In this document: in pieces, positions 26,391 through 41,400 of the stretch
Numbering within the stretch: position 1 is the stretch's first letter
Layout of the letters: each line of letters starts with the position of its first letter
Source of the DNA: Aphidius gifuensis
Taxonomy: Eukaryota; Arthropoda; Insecta; Hymenoptera; Braconidae
Length of the DNA stretch: 64,000 nt
Direction: 5' to 3'
Assembly: GCF_014905175.1 (NCBI RefSeq)
Contig: NC_057791.1
Span: 23,660,537-23,724,536 of the forward strand
Notes under the pieces: generated by a model
Databases searched by the model: none
Seen by the model: the letters and a program-made list of their open reading frames with translations, nothing else
What the model was told of the DNA's origin: nothing
Position numbers and translations under genes: made by a program

Positions 26391-29300
26391 TTAATTTTTA
26401 TTTTCAATATATATACACACATCTCTGTACTCATTCCACCGTTGAATCGTGTGCATTCTCAACGCTATTATTCAACTTCTCTCGTCGTCTCTCCCAACAC
26501 CTATATACCTGTGTCTAGTATTACGTTACATTCAACTGCGTTACGCGTTATTTCAGACATGAAAAAAAAAAAAAAAATTAATATCTCCATATCCACAAAA
26601 AGTATACATATATTTATTTCAAAAAATAAAAAAATCTGTTGAATGCGTTCAATTCAATTTACATTGTAAAGCTATATATACAAACCTTGAAATTTTTATT
26701 TTTTTTATTTTAATATTTTTTTATTCAACTGAAAGCCAAAAAAGTTTGACACTTTTTTTTTTATATTACCATGTGGCAATATTTAATTCCAATTATCCAC
26801 GTTTGGGACAAAAAAAAAAAAAGCTTTACGAGGTTACCCACATAATTTTTATTGATGAAATAAAATTAACCCAATTAGTATTAATATTTTTTCTATTTAT
26901 TTATTGATAAATAAATTATAAAAATATATTTTTTGATTTATTTATATCATCAAACGATCATTAATTACAGTATGCAAAACATAGAGAAGCTTTTTGCATA
27001 TAAAATAATATCTCGGGTGGATAGACGCATGAGAAAATGATGATAGAAAATAGGCCTAGACTAAAAATATACAGTTGACAAGCAATGTATATGAAATGAA
27101 TATTAGACACTACTATATATACAAACACAGCTCATTTGCCAACTTCGACAAATTTACCAAATTTAAATGCAAAATCGGCAAACGTCGTGCACACTGAGTG
27201 CAAGGGAGATTGAACACAGAGGCCTTGTTGGATGGCTGGGTATATAAACTAGTCTACAAAATTTTATAGATGGAATGAGGTAGAAAGTGGATAAAATACA
27301 AGCTAAAATAGAGAGAGAGATGAAAAATGTCCACAGGTTTGTGCCTCGGGTGTATAGAAAGTCGAAAATATACGTGAGACTTTGCTTGATATATATTGCT
27401 TGAATGAGATAAAATGAGAAAGATATATATTTTGAATGTGAATGCAGGTGCAGTATAGAAGTGGGTTGATTTTAGTTTGGTTTATACGAATATATATATA
27501 TAAATGAAAAGGGTTAGAGGAAATTCGAATGGTCGCAGAGGCAACATTGCCTGCAGTGAGGTATATATATGCGTTTGGTTGTTGTATGCTTGTCAGCCAC
27601 AGCATACGATTGGTTCCTCGTATAATGCACTTTGTCTCACTCATTTTACCACTGCCTTTATATATACTTTTATATATATAACTATATATCTCTTTTTATC
27701 TATTATTATTTTGTCTTTCTCGTATTCTTCATTTGAGTGTGTTTGTGTGTATATGCACTTTTACAATGCATGTTTAACATTACATTCATTTACTCATACT
27801 TGCACACTAATATCAAACTTCATTTTATATATGTGCACATGTACTATGTATTGACTATGTTCAGTATTAAATTTATTTATCTTGCTTGGACTTGTATGTG
27901 CTTATCATCATCACCATCGCAAAATTCAAAACTTCTCTCATCTTCTTTTGTTTGGGTGAATATTTTTTTATTTTTTTTTTTTTTTCTGCTTCTTTTTGCA
28001 ATATTGTTTTGTTTTCTTTATTAGTTGCAACCTCGTTGTATTTTTGTATGGTTTTTCGGCAACTTTAATCCACTGGGAAATTGAAAGTCAATCCAAATTT
28101 TTATTCTTTTTTTTTCAAAAACTTTATGCTTGTATTAGCATTTGAAAACTAAATAGAAAAAAAAATAATTGCATACAGTTTTTATTTATAAATAAATAGG
28201 AAATATTTAGAAAATATTGTTTAAATTTTTTGGAGATAAATAAAAATTTATAGCTTAGTTTATTTATGAAATTTTGAAATTATTTTTTTTTTCATTTCTT
28301 GGAAATTGAAATACATGAAAATGATAATTATTTATTAAAATATTAGCATAGTATGGTAAATAGTTGTTGTGTTATTATTTGTATTATAATTTTGCATGGT
28401 TTTATTGTTAATCGATGTCATTTATAATTCATCATCTATCATTTTACGCTATTTGAGTGAACCCATAGCTACACACAAAACTAAAATTCCCTGTTGTATT
28501 GAAATTATAGCATAAAATAGTGATAGATAGACAGAATGAGAATTACAAAATTCGTTGTTTGTTAGTATATGAAGAAGAGGAGAAATCGTAATACATATAT
28601 ATCGAAGTAAAAGTAGAAAGAGGAAGAGAAGGAAGAGAAGGAAGAGGAGATGTATATACGTGATAGAGGTCGAATCATCAACCAAATATTTCTCTCTCTG
28701 CAAAACTATAGTTGGATTTACCATTAAAATAGAATCTAGTATAGAATATGTATACATGAAAATGTTTCGTCTATACCAACGACAAATGACAACGTACTGT
28801 ATGATCAGTTTATATGTTTTGTCATCGTGTACCTCACCAACAAACACATCTAAAATTTTATCTACATATAAATTCAAGTATAGAAATAGTCTGAAAAAAA
28901 AAAAAAGAAATTTTTAATTGTAAAAACGTCTTTTAAAATTGAAATAAAATGTATTTAAATTATTTTGTTTGAAATAATTTATTTAAAATTGCATCTTGAA
29001 TGGAATTTTTTTTCCAGTAGAAATATTATCAGAGAAATGTGTTGAGAATTTACAAATTGATAAGAGAAAAAGAAGGATAAAAATTAGAAGGTAAAGAATT
29101 AAATTAAAATTAGATGAAGGGTTTTGTTTAGCGAGTGTCAACTTCATCATCATCATGGTCATCATCAAGTTTCTATATCTATTCCAAATAAATTTTTTCA
29201 ACGTCATTTTTCCTTTTGTCTTTTCCAAGTGCCAATATTAATACAACTTCGTATCACATACCACCATTTTCCCTCACCACATATATTTTTTAAATTATTT

Positions 29301-30594
29301 TTTTTACTTTTATTTTTTATTTCAAAAACTCACTATCCAATGAGGTCTCTAGAGATTCTTGAAACTGATATTCTTGTTCGCAATATTCACATCATATTTC
29401 CATCCTTTCAATGTCAACTATATCTACATAATTATTTTTATTTTTTATTCAAAAAAAAAAAACAATGATGAAAATTAAATGAAATTAAAAAATAAAATTC
29501 AAAGTTATTTATATGATGATGATGAAAATAATTCTTGTTATTTAATTATTTAAAAAATCTTGGTAATTGTCGAATAAGAGAGAGAAGAAGAGAGAAAAGT
29601 TTATGAAAAGGTCGGAGAATGACCAAGGGTGACTTTACACACGTATGTATTTTATTTTTATTTTTTTTTTATCCAGTAAAATAGTGAATTTTTGAATGTG
29701 TTGGAGGGTTTATGTGGCACGTACAATATACCCCAATGTTCATTTAGATATGTGTTGTTAGTTGGTCAGAATATCGCCAAGGAAAATGAAAGGCGGCTTT
29801 ATAGCTTGGGTTTCGCCATTTATTTTCGCCAAAAACAAAATAAAGAAAAAAATAAAGAAAAAATTAAAAAACAAGAATGGCGAATGAGTAGGCATGCGGG
29901 CATCATTAACGCCAACTTTAACCACTTTAACTTTATTTTTTTTTATATACACCATTTTTAAGTATATATTTTTCAAAGTCTTATATATTTACTTGTTTGT
30001 CGGTATGTAATTGTTGGGTTTAAGTGGACTATACGTCTAGTCGTTTATTTTATCCTGGCTTTATTAACAATTTGTGGTTAAATTGTTAATAAATTGTACC
30101 TTGGTGTTTGTTCAATAACCACCAGTCGATGATAATAATATAAAATTTAAATTTTTAAATAATTAAATTTAATTAAAAATAGTTTGTTTAATTTTTTTTC
30201 AATAAGTCTTTAATAAATTCACAAATTAACAAATTATTATTCCTCATTTCATTTTTTTCACTTAATTTTCAATAATATATAATTTGTTTTTTTAGTAATT
30301 TAATTTTCCATTTTTTTTTAAATAAAAAAGACATTAAATTTAAACAATTACTATAATTAAAATAATTATTTTTTGTATTTATTATAAATTAAAAATATTT
30401 CAATTTAGAAAAAATAAAAAACATGAATATTTCAATTTGAAAATAAATAAAATTTTTATACAAATCTTCAATACTCAAAAAAAAAAAAATCTTCAACAAA
30501 TAATTTATAATTTATTTCATTTAATATTTTTTATTTAATCTAAAGACATGTATAAAGTATTTTGCATAAAAAAGACGATATTATTCAAAAAACC

Positions 30595-30790
30595 AGTATA
30601 ACGTTTTATCTGTCCAACTGGTCTAGACCACCCAAGGGGGATGACCCCCAGTGATGAACGATACATTCGCGAAAGATGCAAATTCAGCAGCATCCGTTTG
30701 TCAGTTGATCCAGTTTTAGGGAAGACTTGAACTACCAGTGGGGTCCAAATACCCCACCTGGACACTCTCACTGGACCCCCAGTAGTTATT
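30595..30790. other. Composition island with a short minus-strand open frame
   Basis: About 190 bp are clearly less AT-rich than the flanks. They contain short dyads such as aagggggatgaccccc and a ggggtcc/ggacccc pair. A minus-strand open frame of 78 codons (30,535-30,771) covers the island. I recognise no domain in it, and its ends run into T/A-rich sequence. A decayed exon, a mobile-element remnant or a regulatory island are all possible. Confidence 0.3.
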
Positions 30791-31545
30791 CAGGTTTTAT
30801 TTTTTACATTTTAATATTTCCTGTTCAACATTCTTTTGAATTTTTTTCAACCTGGTTGTACGCTAGAAAAATGGTCTTCTTGGTTGTCATGTTGTCAGTT
30901 GCCTTCACGACATTAAACCCATCACAGGGTTTTTTTTTTAAATTTATTTTTCTATAAAATTTCAAAATTAAAATGTAAAATTCACGTGAAAACAAGTAGT
31001 GTGTTTGTGTCTGTGTGTTTTTTTTGTTTCAAAATTAATGTGTATTTGTTTTTTTATTTTATATTATTTTTCTCGATAAATACTTAATCACTTAATTTAA
31101 AATCAATATCACGATGAAAATATATAGTCAAATTGCTAACGAATATAAAACAGTGAGTGTCAATGATGAATCGTCGAGTTAATTTCACAAAATTAATTTC
31201 CTATATCTCTCTTTTCTCTTCTATTTTCATGGAAATTTATTTCAATCAAAAACCTTAATAATAAATAGCCAAAAAAAAAAAAAATAATCAATATCAATAA
31301 AAAATTCAAATGAAAAAAAAGTTACCGAAAAAATAAAGAATACTCGTGGTCAAAAAGTTTGGTTGATTATTTTTTCAAGTCATCTTGATGAGGGTGGTTT
31401 ATTGTTGGTCCAGATGTGGTAATTTTTTTTTTGTAAATTATACTTTTTTTTCTCAATAAGGTGTCGGATAAATAAAACAAAAAGAATTTAAAAAAAATAG
31501 TTTTAAAAAGAAAAATATGAATGAAAAAAAAAAAGTATAAAAATA

Positions 31546-31647
31546 ATGAAAAGATCCGATAAACCTCGGAAACGCCTCCGAGAATCAAACTCGGATGCTA
31601 TCCAACGATTTTACCTCTCATCCCATTTAGCAGCTTGTGGGGTTTGA
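31546..31647 (+). other. Small open frame of 33 codons, unrecognised
   Basis: An ATG opens a 33-codon frame ending in TGA, with mixed codon use and basic, polar residues near the start (KRSDKPRKRLRESNSD). It sits in a short stretch of higher GC surrounded by A-rich DNA. The complementary strand contains a T-arm-like hairpin (ccgag...ctcgg with a 7-base loop), but no whole tRNA can be built. No homology is recognised. Confidence 0.2.
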
Positions 31648-32229
31648 GTATACATGTACATCGTTTCAATATACAGATAAATGTATTTCTATATTTCCTT
31701 TTTTAATTTATTTTTATTTTTTTATCAACCTATATCCTCGATTAACGTCGCCGTAGTCAACGGGAATGTATTGAAAATGTAAAAATAAAATAAGTCCATT
31801 GGTATCTCCAATAACTCTCCAATAGATCTCATCAATAATTAATGAATTGAAATAAAATCAGTGTGATTGGTTGATATGTACATCGTATGAAATACTAGAC
31901 ACTATTATATACATCAAATATTAATTATCTTTGCACATTATCTTTGACTTTTAAAATAAAATAATAAAATCAATTACTTGCTTTTTTTTCACATTGATTT
32001 ACATGAGTTTTAATTACAAATAAATTTTTTAATAATTAATTATCATGTCAGACTTTTTGTTGAGGATAATGGTTAGATAAAAAAATTATTTTTAATTGGA
32101 AATATTAGTGTGTTATTAGTTTGAAAAATAAAAGAAGAAATTCATTTTGATGAGGTAAATTTTGTACTGTTTGCTATTGTTTATTTGATAAATAGCTAAA
32201 GCATCAAAATGGACAGTAAAAAAATAAAA

Positions 32230-32490
32230 AAATGTTGAGAAAAGGGAAAACTTTCAGGACGGTTAAAACAAATGAGCGGCCAGTGTTGGTCTTAAATTAG
32301 CGCTGGCAGGGATGGTTTTCATTTCTACCCTTAAATTAGGACTAAGCCTATAGTACCTACCAAGTTTCACGGTTTGATCGGATGAGTTACTACTGTTAAA
32401 AGTTATGCTGACGTTGATTAACATCAGTCCTTCTTTACTATGCTTGAAAAATAATACTAAACGCATTTTGAGGCCATGTCGTAAAACCTC
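32230..32490 (-). mobile_element. Possible degraded mobile-element fragment
   Basis: About 250 bp of even composition hold a minus-strand open frame (32,263-32,526, 87 codons) whose last two thirds are not low-complexity. The word cttaaattag occurs twice, 45-50 bp apart. The abrupt composition change and isolation suggest an inserted fragment. I see no terminal repeats or target-site duplication and cannot name a family. Confidence 0.25.
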
Positions 32491-35400
32491 AAACAAAATA
32501 AAAAATAAAAAAAATTTGAAAAACAATTTGATAGAAAAAGAAACAATTTAAGTCATTAGATTTAATTGGACAACTTAATTTTTTTTTCATGAATTATAAA
32601 ATTATCGTAAATTAAATATTTTATAGCCTCAATAAAAAACAAATTATTTCTAAGTAAAAAAAAGGTTTTAAAATTTCATTGAAACAAAATTTTTCATCAA
32701 GGATAAATAAATATTTTTTTTAGATCCAATAAATGTTACTTGTGGAAAAATTTTTCTTTTTTTACTTTTTTATACTATCAATTATATTAATAAAAAATTT
32801 TTTCAATAAAAAATTTATTTTTGATTTCAAAACAAGTTACATTTTTATTTCTCTTTAAAATCTTTTTTTAAAAATTACAATAAAATTGTTTTTTAATAAT
32901 AAAATGAGCTTTTTCATGTAATTCAAATTTATTAAATTAAAAAAAAATTATTCTTCAAATGAATAGCAAAAAAAATTTGTTTTTGTAAAAGTATACTTTG
33001 ACGTAATTTAAAAAAAATTCATAAATTATTAGAAAAAATTTTCCCATTGTAAATTAACGTTCAATAATTTCCAATCAAATAAAAAATTTAACATCCAAAT
33101 ATTAAAAACTTTTAACTGAATATTAAAAATTAAATATACATCAATTTAATAAAAATTTTCCATAAAAAAAAAATCTATTCGTTTTAGTTTTCTAACAAAT
33201 TGATTAAAAAATTTTAAATTCATTAAACCCAAGTAACTCAATAACAACAATAAAAATAATAATACTAAAACAGATATATAGAAAATTATTATGGATCAGT
33301 TGGTAAAACTTGAAATCGTATTTAATCCAATAAAGGTCCTTAATAATCCAATAACCTGGACAGTTGATGTAGAGAGAGCGAGAGAGAGTTGAAAATTTAA
33401 AATTACCAACAACTATATATATTGTTTAATAGATAAATTCAAGAGAGAAATAATGATGCAAGATAGAAAAGGAAATAATTATAAGGGAGGTAACTAGTTA
33501 ATATATAAAGCATAGAAAATATCTATCCCTTCTTTTGGCATATATATATTCATCGTAGTCGCGGCCATGTTGTCTGAATTGCCACACCACACGACTTGCC
33601 TCTTTCAATGTTTAAATATATATATGTATTTGTGTATATTTACCACCCCCTTGCCTCCTTTTGATACCTCTCCCGCATAGTCATCTAGTTCTGACCAGGG
33701 GTCCGTTATGTAAATTCAAACCAACCCTACGAAACCTTTCTTCCTTTATTTCTCTTTGCTTCCTTTTCTCTTTCTCTCTTCTCTTTCTCTCGCTCCTTAC
33801 TCTGTACTATCACCCCTTACATCCTTTTTCTCTGCATATACTCAAAATCAACCACCCTTGTCGTCGTCGTCGTATCCAAGTCATGCAAGCTCTATTCTTC
33901 ATCTCACTTCTATTCATGCATTTACAAATATTCTTGTTTCTCTTTTATATTTTCTCTGTCTTTATATTTTTCTCTTCTTTGAACTGTTCAGTACAGACCA
34001 CCCCCCATGAACTCAACCAACTAGCAACCCCTAAATCTAAGTCTGAATCGTACAGTCTTGTCAGAAAATTTTCTCAAGTTAATATTATTATACTTGTTAA
34101 AATTATTAAACTAATTTGAAAGTTAATAATATTTTTTTGGTATTTATAATGTTAAAAATAATAAAGTTTACAATAATATATTATAAATTAAAAAAATAAA
34201 ATTCTTAAATAAATAATTCATTTGGTCATAAAAGATGTTAAAATAATTAACAAAATATAATATCAATAAACTTCAAGTTAAATAACTAAAAAGTTAAATA
34301 ATTTCTAAAATTACAAATGAAATACTGTTTCAGTATATAAATTATATATATGCATCTAAGCCTTTTTGAATTTACTGACATCTCAAGCATACATAGCCAG
34401 AATAAACCACCAAATTCATGTTGATTTAAATGGAAAATGTCGACGAGTATATGTGGTCCTTCAACGTTGACAAAAGTATACACACATATATCTATTCAAA
34501 GAGTTATATTTATGTATCTATCTTTCACAAATTTATCTTGCAATCTAATATTTCAAATGATTAAATACAAAATGTTTCAAATATATTTATTCAAAGATAG
34601 TCAAGTTGTAAAATATATATAATTTTTTATTTTAATTTTGTATTTTTCAACAAGTTGGAAGTTTTTACCAAATAACAAAATGAAAATTTACAGATTTTAC
34701 AAAAGCTTCCTTGTCGTGGTCATCGTTTTCTTCGTCTTTGTCGAGCGTTATGTTATATATCAGCCAAAACTATACGCCATTTCCCAAAGGCAAGTTCTAA
34801 GCTCACTAAATAATGGCCGTTAGAAATGTCCAAAGGGAAAAGACAGAGAAATATGTATAGAATAGAGATAAAGGTGTGCTGGAGTAATAAGAGGGTATAT
34901 GTAGAAAGAGGGAGGTAAAGGATATATAAAATAGAAGTTGGATGAGTGGGTGAAATGGGTGGTTACCAGAGTACCAAGCATTAATATTACTATACATCTA
35001 GATGGTTTAAAACTCACCCCTATACTATATTCTCTCACAATTTTCGTAACTTCCTTTTCACATATATGGATGTATTTGTTGGTTGTATTGGTATTAATTT
35101 TCAAGCTAGCCAGCACTATTTCTCTTTTCCCCTCTGTTGAGCTAAGAAAAATTCAAGTGTATGTATGTGTTGTTTATGTGTGCTTGTATATTTATGTGTA
35201 TATGTATTTATTTTAGTGGAGAAAACGAAGAGGGATGGTCTCGACGTCGTTAGAATTTAATCTCCTGGGGTTGTCTCGTATCAGGCTGAGCGTGTTTGTG
35301 AATTGATATGCGTACATATACTATCTCATCTTTATACAACATAGATATATTTGTTGATTATATAGAAACACTATATCACATAATTAATATTTATTAAAAA

Positions 35401-38400
35401 ACATGAAAATACTCAATTTTATATTGAAAAATAAAAGCAAAAAATTAATTTTCTTTGATTTTTTTTTCCTATAAAAATAATAGAAAAATTAGGCTTTTTT
35501 TTGGTCTTACTTCATGAAGAAAATACAAATTAAAATATAAATAATATAAAGTTATTTTTGTAAGAAAATAAATTAAAAATATACTTGAAAATTTGATAAA
35601 AAAAAAAAAAAATGAAAAATATTCATACAAAGTTGTATACTCTGAGGGCTAACTTTATCTGCAGATGAGTTAGTCAAATGAGAATATTCTAGTTTTAGTG
35701 TCACGTCTATTATATTTGATAGTGTGTTGGGAATAAATTTGTATTGTTGTATGTGGCCTGCAGTGTATTTTCAGTGCAAAAGAACCTTTGGTTTTATCCA
35801 AGCGTATATAGAGAGAATCAGAGAAAGAGAAAGAGAGAAGTCTATGTGTTTTCATTTGTTAGTTTTATATATATATATATGTTTTTGTAAATGTGAATGT
35901 ATGTGTGTGCTGATGATGATAAGAGAGTGGGTGAAATTGAGGAAAATAGTCACTAGGTAGAGAAGGGTTTTCCCGGGCTGGACGACATTGGACGGGTTTT
36001 ATATAAGGGGCAAGTAAGAAAAATGCAAAAGTGAGATGATGGCGGATGAAAACAAAGACAGAGATGTTTTATAGTCTTTGTGAATATATAGAGAGGGTGG
36101 GTATTATCAAATAGAAGGGGTATTTTCAAATGCGGGTTTTGTATAAGGATGGACTGGGTTAAACATGGTACGAGGTAGAAGAGTATTCAGGCTTTGAAAT
36201 ACCTCGGGCCACAGTAGTCGTTATACCAACTCTTTTGAATTCCTTTGCATCTTCTCTTTATTCACTGATCTCTTGTTAGTTTTTTGTTTTTTTCTTTTAT
36301 TCTATTTTTTTACCCAAAAATGTTTTCTTTTATTATTTAATTTTTCAATCAATTAAATCATGCATTTTATTTTTTATTTTTTTTCGCGATTTTATTTAGT
36401 ATTATTTTTATAAATCCATATGAATCTATCATATTTTTAATCAATCTTCCAAAAATGTCCAACAGTATGATATATGATTTTATTTTTCATTTAAATTTTA
36501 TATTAAACTGATTTTTTAAATTTTTCAAATACAAAAATATTTTTTTTTCACCATTTGGGGCTTTTAAATTGAAAGTATTTTTTTTATATTACATTGACGA
36601 AATTAATTTAGATATTATTTTTTTAATTTTAAATTGATATTAAAAATATTTTACTTAATTTTTGCGATTTAATTATAAATAATTTAATTTGAAAAATTAA
36701 AACTAGCTTAATTAAAAATCAATATTACAAGTAGTTCAATTTTACATTATTAATTCCAATAATTATCATAAAACTATTATTTAAAAAAAAATAAATTGTC
36801 ATGTAAAAAAAGAACTACATTTACCAAAAAATCATTTTTCTTTTTCACAAGATGCCTTGCAAATTTATAAATAACTTTTTCGATTTTAAAATATTTATTT
36901 CGCCATGGAAAAAAAAAATTTCAATAAATTTAAAAATAAAAAAAGTGATAAAGTCAATATCAAGTCAGACATACTAAAATTTGTTTTAAAATAAAAATTT
37001 TGTACTGTTAAAAAGATTATTTTTCCTCATGGCAATGATTTTTTTTATCATTGTAAATTATATTTTCAAGGTGTCCTGATAACGGTCACTTACTAATGCC
37101 ACAATTAGATTTTTTTACTGGTTTAAAAATATTAAAACATATATGAAGTTGAGCCCTAGATTCATTATGAAGTTTTGAACAAAGTTCATTGGTTGAACTG
37201 AGATCAATGCAGAATGCAAAAAACTGAGGTAAAAATGGTTGAAAAGAGTAGCATACATGATGAAGGCGGCAAAATGTTGGAGATGAGAGAAATGAAGGTG
37301 TGGGAAAACAAGAGAAGTGAATGTTTGTGTTGGTTAGCAGTCTTACAGATCAATAAAGCTAACCACCTATTTGCCTGACCACCCTCCCCCTTTTATATAT
37401 TAACCCATTCTACTTATATTGTTAAACCTCCCACCTTAATTTATCATACATTCATTCTTTTCATAAGTTAAGAACAAATAACCAATATGTCATCTAACAA
37501 TAAACAAAATTGATGAATTAGAAATTATTATTATGGCATTTTATATATAAATTTTAATTAAAATAATTTTCATTCATTAATATACTATTTTACATATGTT
37601 AAACGTGTTTATTAAAATTTTTATTTTTTTATTTTTTTGGGTCACTGAACTTTTTGTAGACCTTCACCTAAATTTAGATATAAAAAAAAAATAAAAAAAA
37701 TACAGAGATAAAAAAAGAAAGTGAAAATCTCGTAGTTAATTTTTTAAATTTAATTTATTATTTTCAAAATCAAATATTTCATTAATTTTTAATTTTTTTA
37801 TCATCATCTAATCATTAAAAATAGTAATAAAATAATTTCCCCTGACATAAATAAATTATAGAAGGACAAAAAATAAAAAGCTCAGTAAAAAAAAGAAAAA
37901 AAAAATTACCAAGAGGATAAAAATCTCACGGTCTCTTCTCGCGGCAAAAAAAAAAAAAAAAAAACGTGTTGGAAAAGAAAAGTCGTGGTATCCGACTTTC
38001 GCCTTGACAATTTTGCTTTTTAATTTTATTTTTTTAATTTTTCTATACCTTAGCTTTTCCACTTTTTTGCATTCACGCCCCTCGACAATTTTCTCATATA
38101 CAGACACAAATTTTCTCAACGTTTGTAAATTAATACATGTGAGTGTGCAGAATAAAAACAACCAAGCAACCTACACACAGACATTTACATAGAGTTGAAT
38201 ATATATATTTGTAATACCACAAGCAATTCACACGTACATGAACTCATACAAACATTAGATTATTTTCTCGGTTCTTTCTTGAGTAACCCCTCCTATTTCT
38301 CAAGCATATAGTAAATGCAAATGTAAAAGCTAACCATAGAAAAGGAGATGAATAAAATTGGGGGTGGTTGGGAGAGAAAAGAGGGTTTGCCTGGCCACAG

Positions 38401-41400
38401 CCAACAGTAAAATAACCCCCCCACTATTCACTTCTTCCTTATTGATCGTCCTCGTGAGCTCCTATCGCCCGCGTCCTTTCTCCTTTATCCTCGCTTAGGT
38501 CCAGCCTTTCTCCCCCAAAAAACTACTATACGAATAGCAAAGTTGTGTATGTATGTGTGGGCCAGTCACCCGCTTGTAATATTCACCAAAAAACCATTTC
38601 AAACTCTCTCTTACTCTCTTTGACTTTCATATTCTCATTTATCATCTGTCTTTATTTTGCCCCCCTTATTCTAAAATACATATAACCTTACTAGTAAAGC
38701 ACAAAGTTTCAGTATTTTCTACCACCCTATTTTCATCCTCATTTCTCTTATATACACCATCAACCTACCACCCACTTTTAAGGGTGGTTTTGCCGCAAGG
38801 CATACACTCAACGTCTATGTAGAAAGACTTTAACGTCCAACAAAATCGCTCAGCCAAATGGAAAATTATATATCTATACATAAGGCATACCATTTTACTC
38901 TGAGACTTTTGCCTTTTCATTCTCTATCTTTCATTTCTTTTATCATTATTATTATTCTCTTTTTTTACTATTTTTTTAATTTTACTTTTTAACTTTTTTA
39001 TGGAGATAAAGAATGAGAATGAATTTAACTTTTACTTGAATTATTTTTTTTTTCTACTTAGGAAATTTATTCATTTCTTTTTTATTTTTTTTATAAAAAA
39101 AATTTTAGATTTATGAATGATTTATTGGATGGATAATAGTTATCAATATTCACATTGAAAGTTTGAAATTAATATACACTTGAAAAGCCAAACAGGTGCT
39201 GAGCACGTGGCCAATCGATCTACATTTTTTTTATTTTTATATATTCTCACTTTTTCTACTCAGCTACACGCTATTTAGTATTCTGTTGTTTTTTTTTTTT
39301 TTTGTATTATTGTTTTTATATTGCTTTATTTTATTTTTTTTTTTTAGTATTTTTATTTTATTTTTTGTATTATCCTTGTGTGTATGGAGAAACCACGCTG
39401 TTTTTCATTCATATTTTCACAGTTTGGCATGTCCGTTTATCGATGTGTATGTTGTTGCTCGGATCAATTTTTTAAAAGCCACACACTTTCCCCATTTTTT
39501 TTTCTACGATATTGATACGTCATATAGCCCACATCAACTTGAATTCACGTAGGTCGGGGTTACATTTATATATTTATTATTCTATTTTTTACTCGTCCAT
39601 TTTTTTTTGTTTTTTTTAACATTATTCAATTGAGAACCAAAATAGAGCATTAAAAATAGAAATTAATAAGCAGATTTTCCACAAAAAATAAATTAAAAAA
39701 AAAACAAAATTTCAAGTCAATTTAAAATTAATATAATGATTCAATTAAATATACTTCAATTCGTTGTATAAAATTAAAAATTTACTTTTTCAAAATTAAA
39801 ACATAAAAAAATATAAAAAAAATAAATACACTTGTCTTTTTTTTATATTTTTTTATAAATCATTTTATAAATTTACAAATAAAAATTATGATAAAATTAA
39901 CACCTTCATATTCTTTTGTAATAATTAATCAATAATGATAGATTATTACAATAGAAGTGTCGTGTTTGACCTATGAACTTTCTGGTAAATCATTGAGCTA
40001 TTACAGATGACTGAATCATAAATGATTCATTCGTCTTTTTGTAAAATAATATAACCACCGATTTATCGTTAATATTTTACTGGCTTTTACAATATGTTCA
40101 TCCATAAATTCGATCATTTGCTCAGTAGTCAATAATAATCAGTGTTATCATTTTTGTAATACATTAAAAATTTTATTATTCATCACAGATTTTTTAGATT
40201 AAAATAAATAAAAAAACCGAGATAAATAAATTAAAAATAATCCTAAAAAATGTGTAAATTAAAATAGAAAAAAAAAACAGAGGATATAGAAGAAAATTTT
40301 AAACTCTTTTTTTTTAATTTTACCATTAGCAATGACCACATAAATGAGCGGTCATTGTCGACATGACTCTCAAGTCGGATCGTGTGTCCTCAAACAATCG
40401 AGCCCTTTTTCTTTTACATCCTCTCTCTGACCACTCTCTAATTATGTTTACAATTCTGAGTGCTACCGCTTGTTTTTTATTTTTTTTTTTTTATTATTTT
40501 TATTCTTAAAAAAACAAACATTTATACTTTTGTTGATTTATTTATTTTTTATTTTTTTTTAATTAGTCACTCTGTTGATAATTCATCGCTAGACTCAACG
40601 TATGTCACCACAATGACAATTAAAATTAAGTACTATATAAAAATTAAATTTTAAGGTAAAATTAAATTCTCATATCACATAACTCTATCATTAAATTTCT
40701 TTTTCTTTTTTATACTCTTATAAATTGTCTCATTTGGTAAATAAAAAAAAGCTATTTTCCATTGATTTTTTTAATTTAAATATTCAAATTAATTTTAAAT
40801 TATTAATTTCAAATTTATATCGAAAATATTTAACTCAATATATTTATCTTCCATGCTCCCTTCTTTTCTAATCAACAATAAAAAAATTAAAAGCTCCATA
40901 AAAATAATAACAACAAATGAAATAAATATTTAAAATTAAATTAAAGTAAATAAAAAAAAAAGCTTTAATGCAATTAAATGAAATAAATAAATACATTTAT
41001 AGTGAAATAGTGAAATATAATTAGAAACACATGTGAATACATTTGTTATATAATATCCTTAACAGTTATAAAGCTTGATAGTCCATTAACCATAACAAAT
41101 GAATATTACCAACCACAAAGTAATATGAATTTCTTGAGTGCATTATATATACATCAAAAACAATGATAATAATAATAAAATAAAAATATTATTTATCATC
41201 AACAAATAGATATTCAGAGTATAAATTAAACTGAGTTTATTAACTTCAAATTTATACCATAATATTTCAAAAATTTCAAACATATCTACAAAATATTTTC
41301 CTTAAAAAGCTCAAAAAGAATAATAATTTTTGATATTTTTTAGTTCTCATTTCAATTACAACTTTTGTAATATATTTGTACATGTTATTTCCGTTAATAT

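Noticed and set aside
28449..28877. 142-codon minus-strand open frame
   Set aside because: Mixed but AT-driven residues; a GAAGAG purine run supplies a Leu/Phe stretch, and there is no recognisable domain, promoter or splice context.
31575..31600. tRNA-like T-arm (ccgag, 7-base loop, ctcgg) on the minus strand
   Set aside because: No matching acceptor stem, D-arm or anticodon arm can be assembled, and the loop departs from the TTCRA consensus.
33661..34119. 152-codon plus-strand open frame
   Set aside because: Composition-driven Ser/Leu/Phe-rich frame in C/T-rich DNA that continues into AT-rich spacer; no domain or conserved feature.
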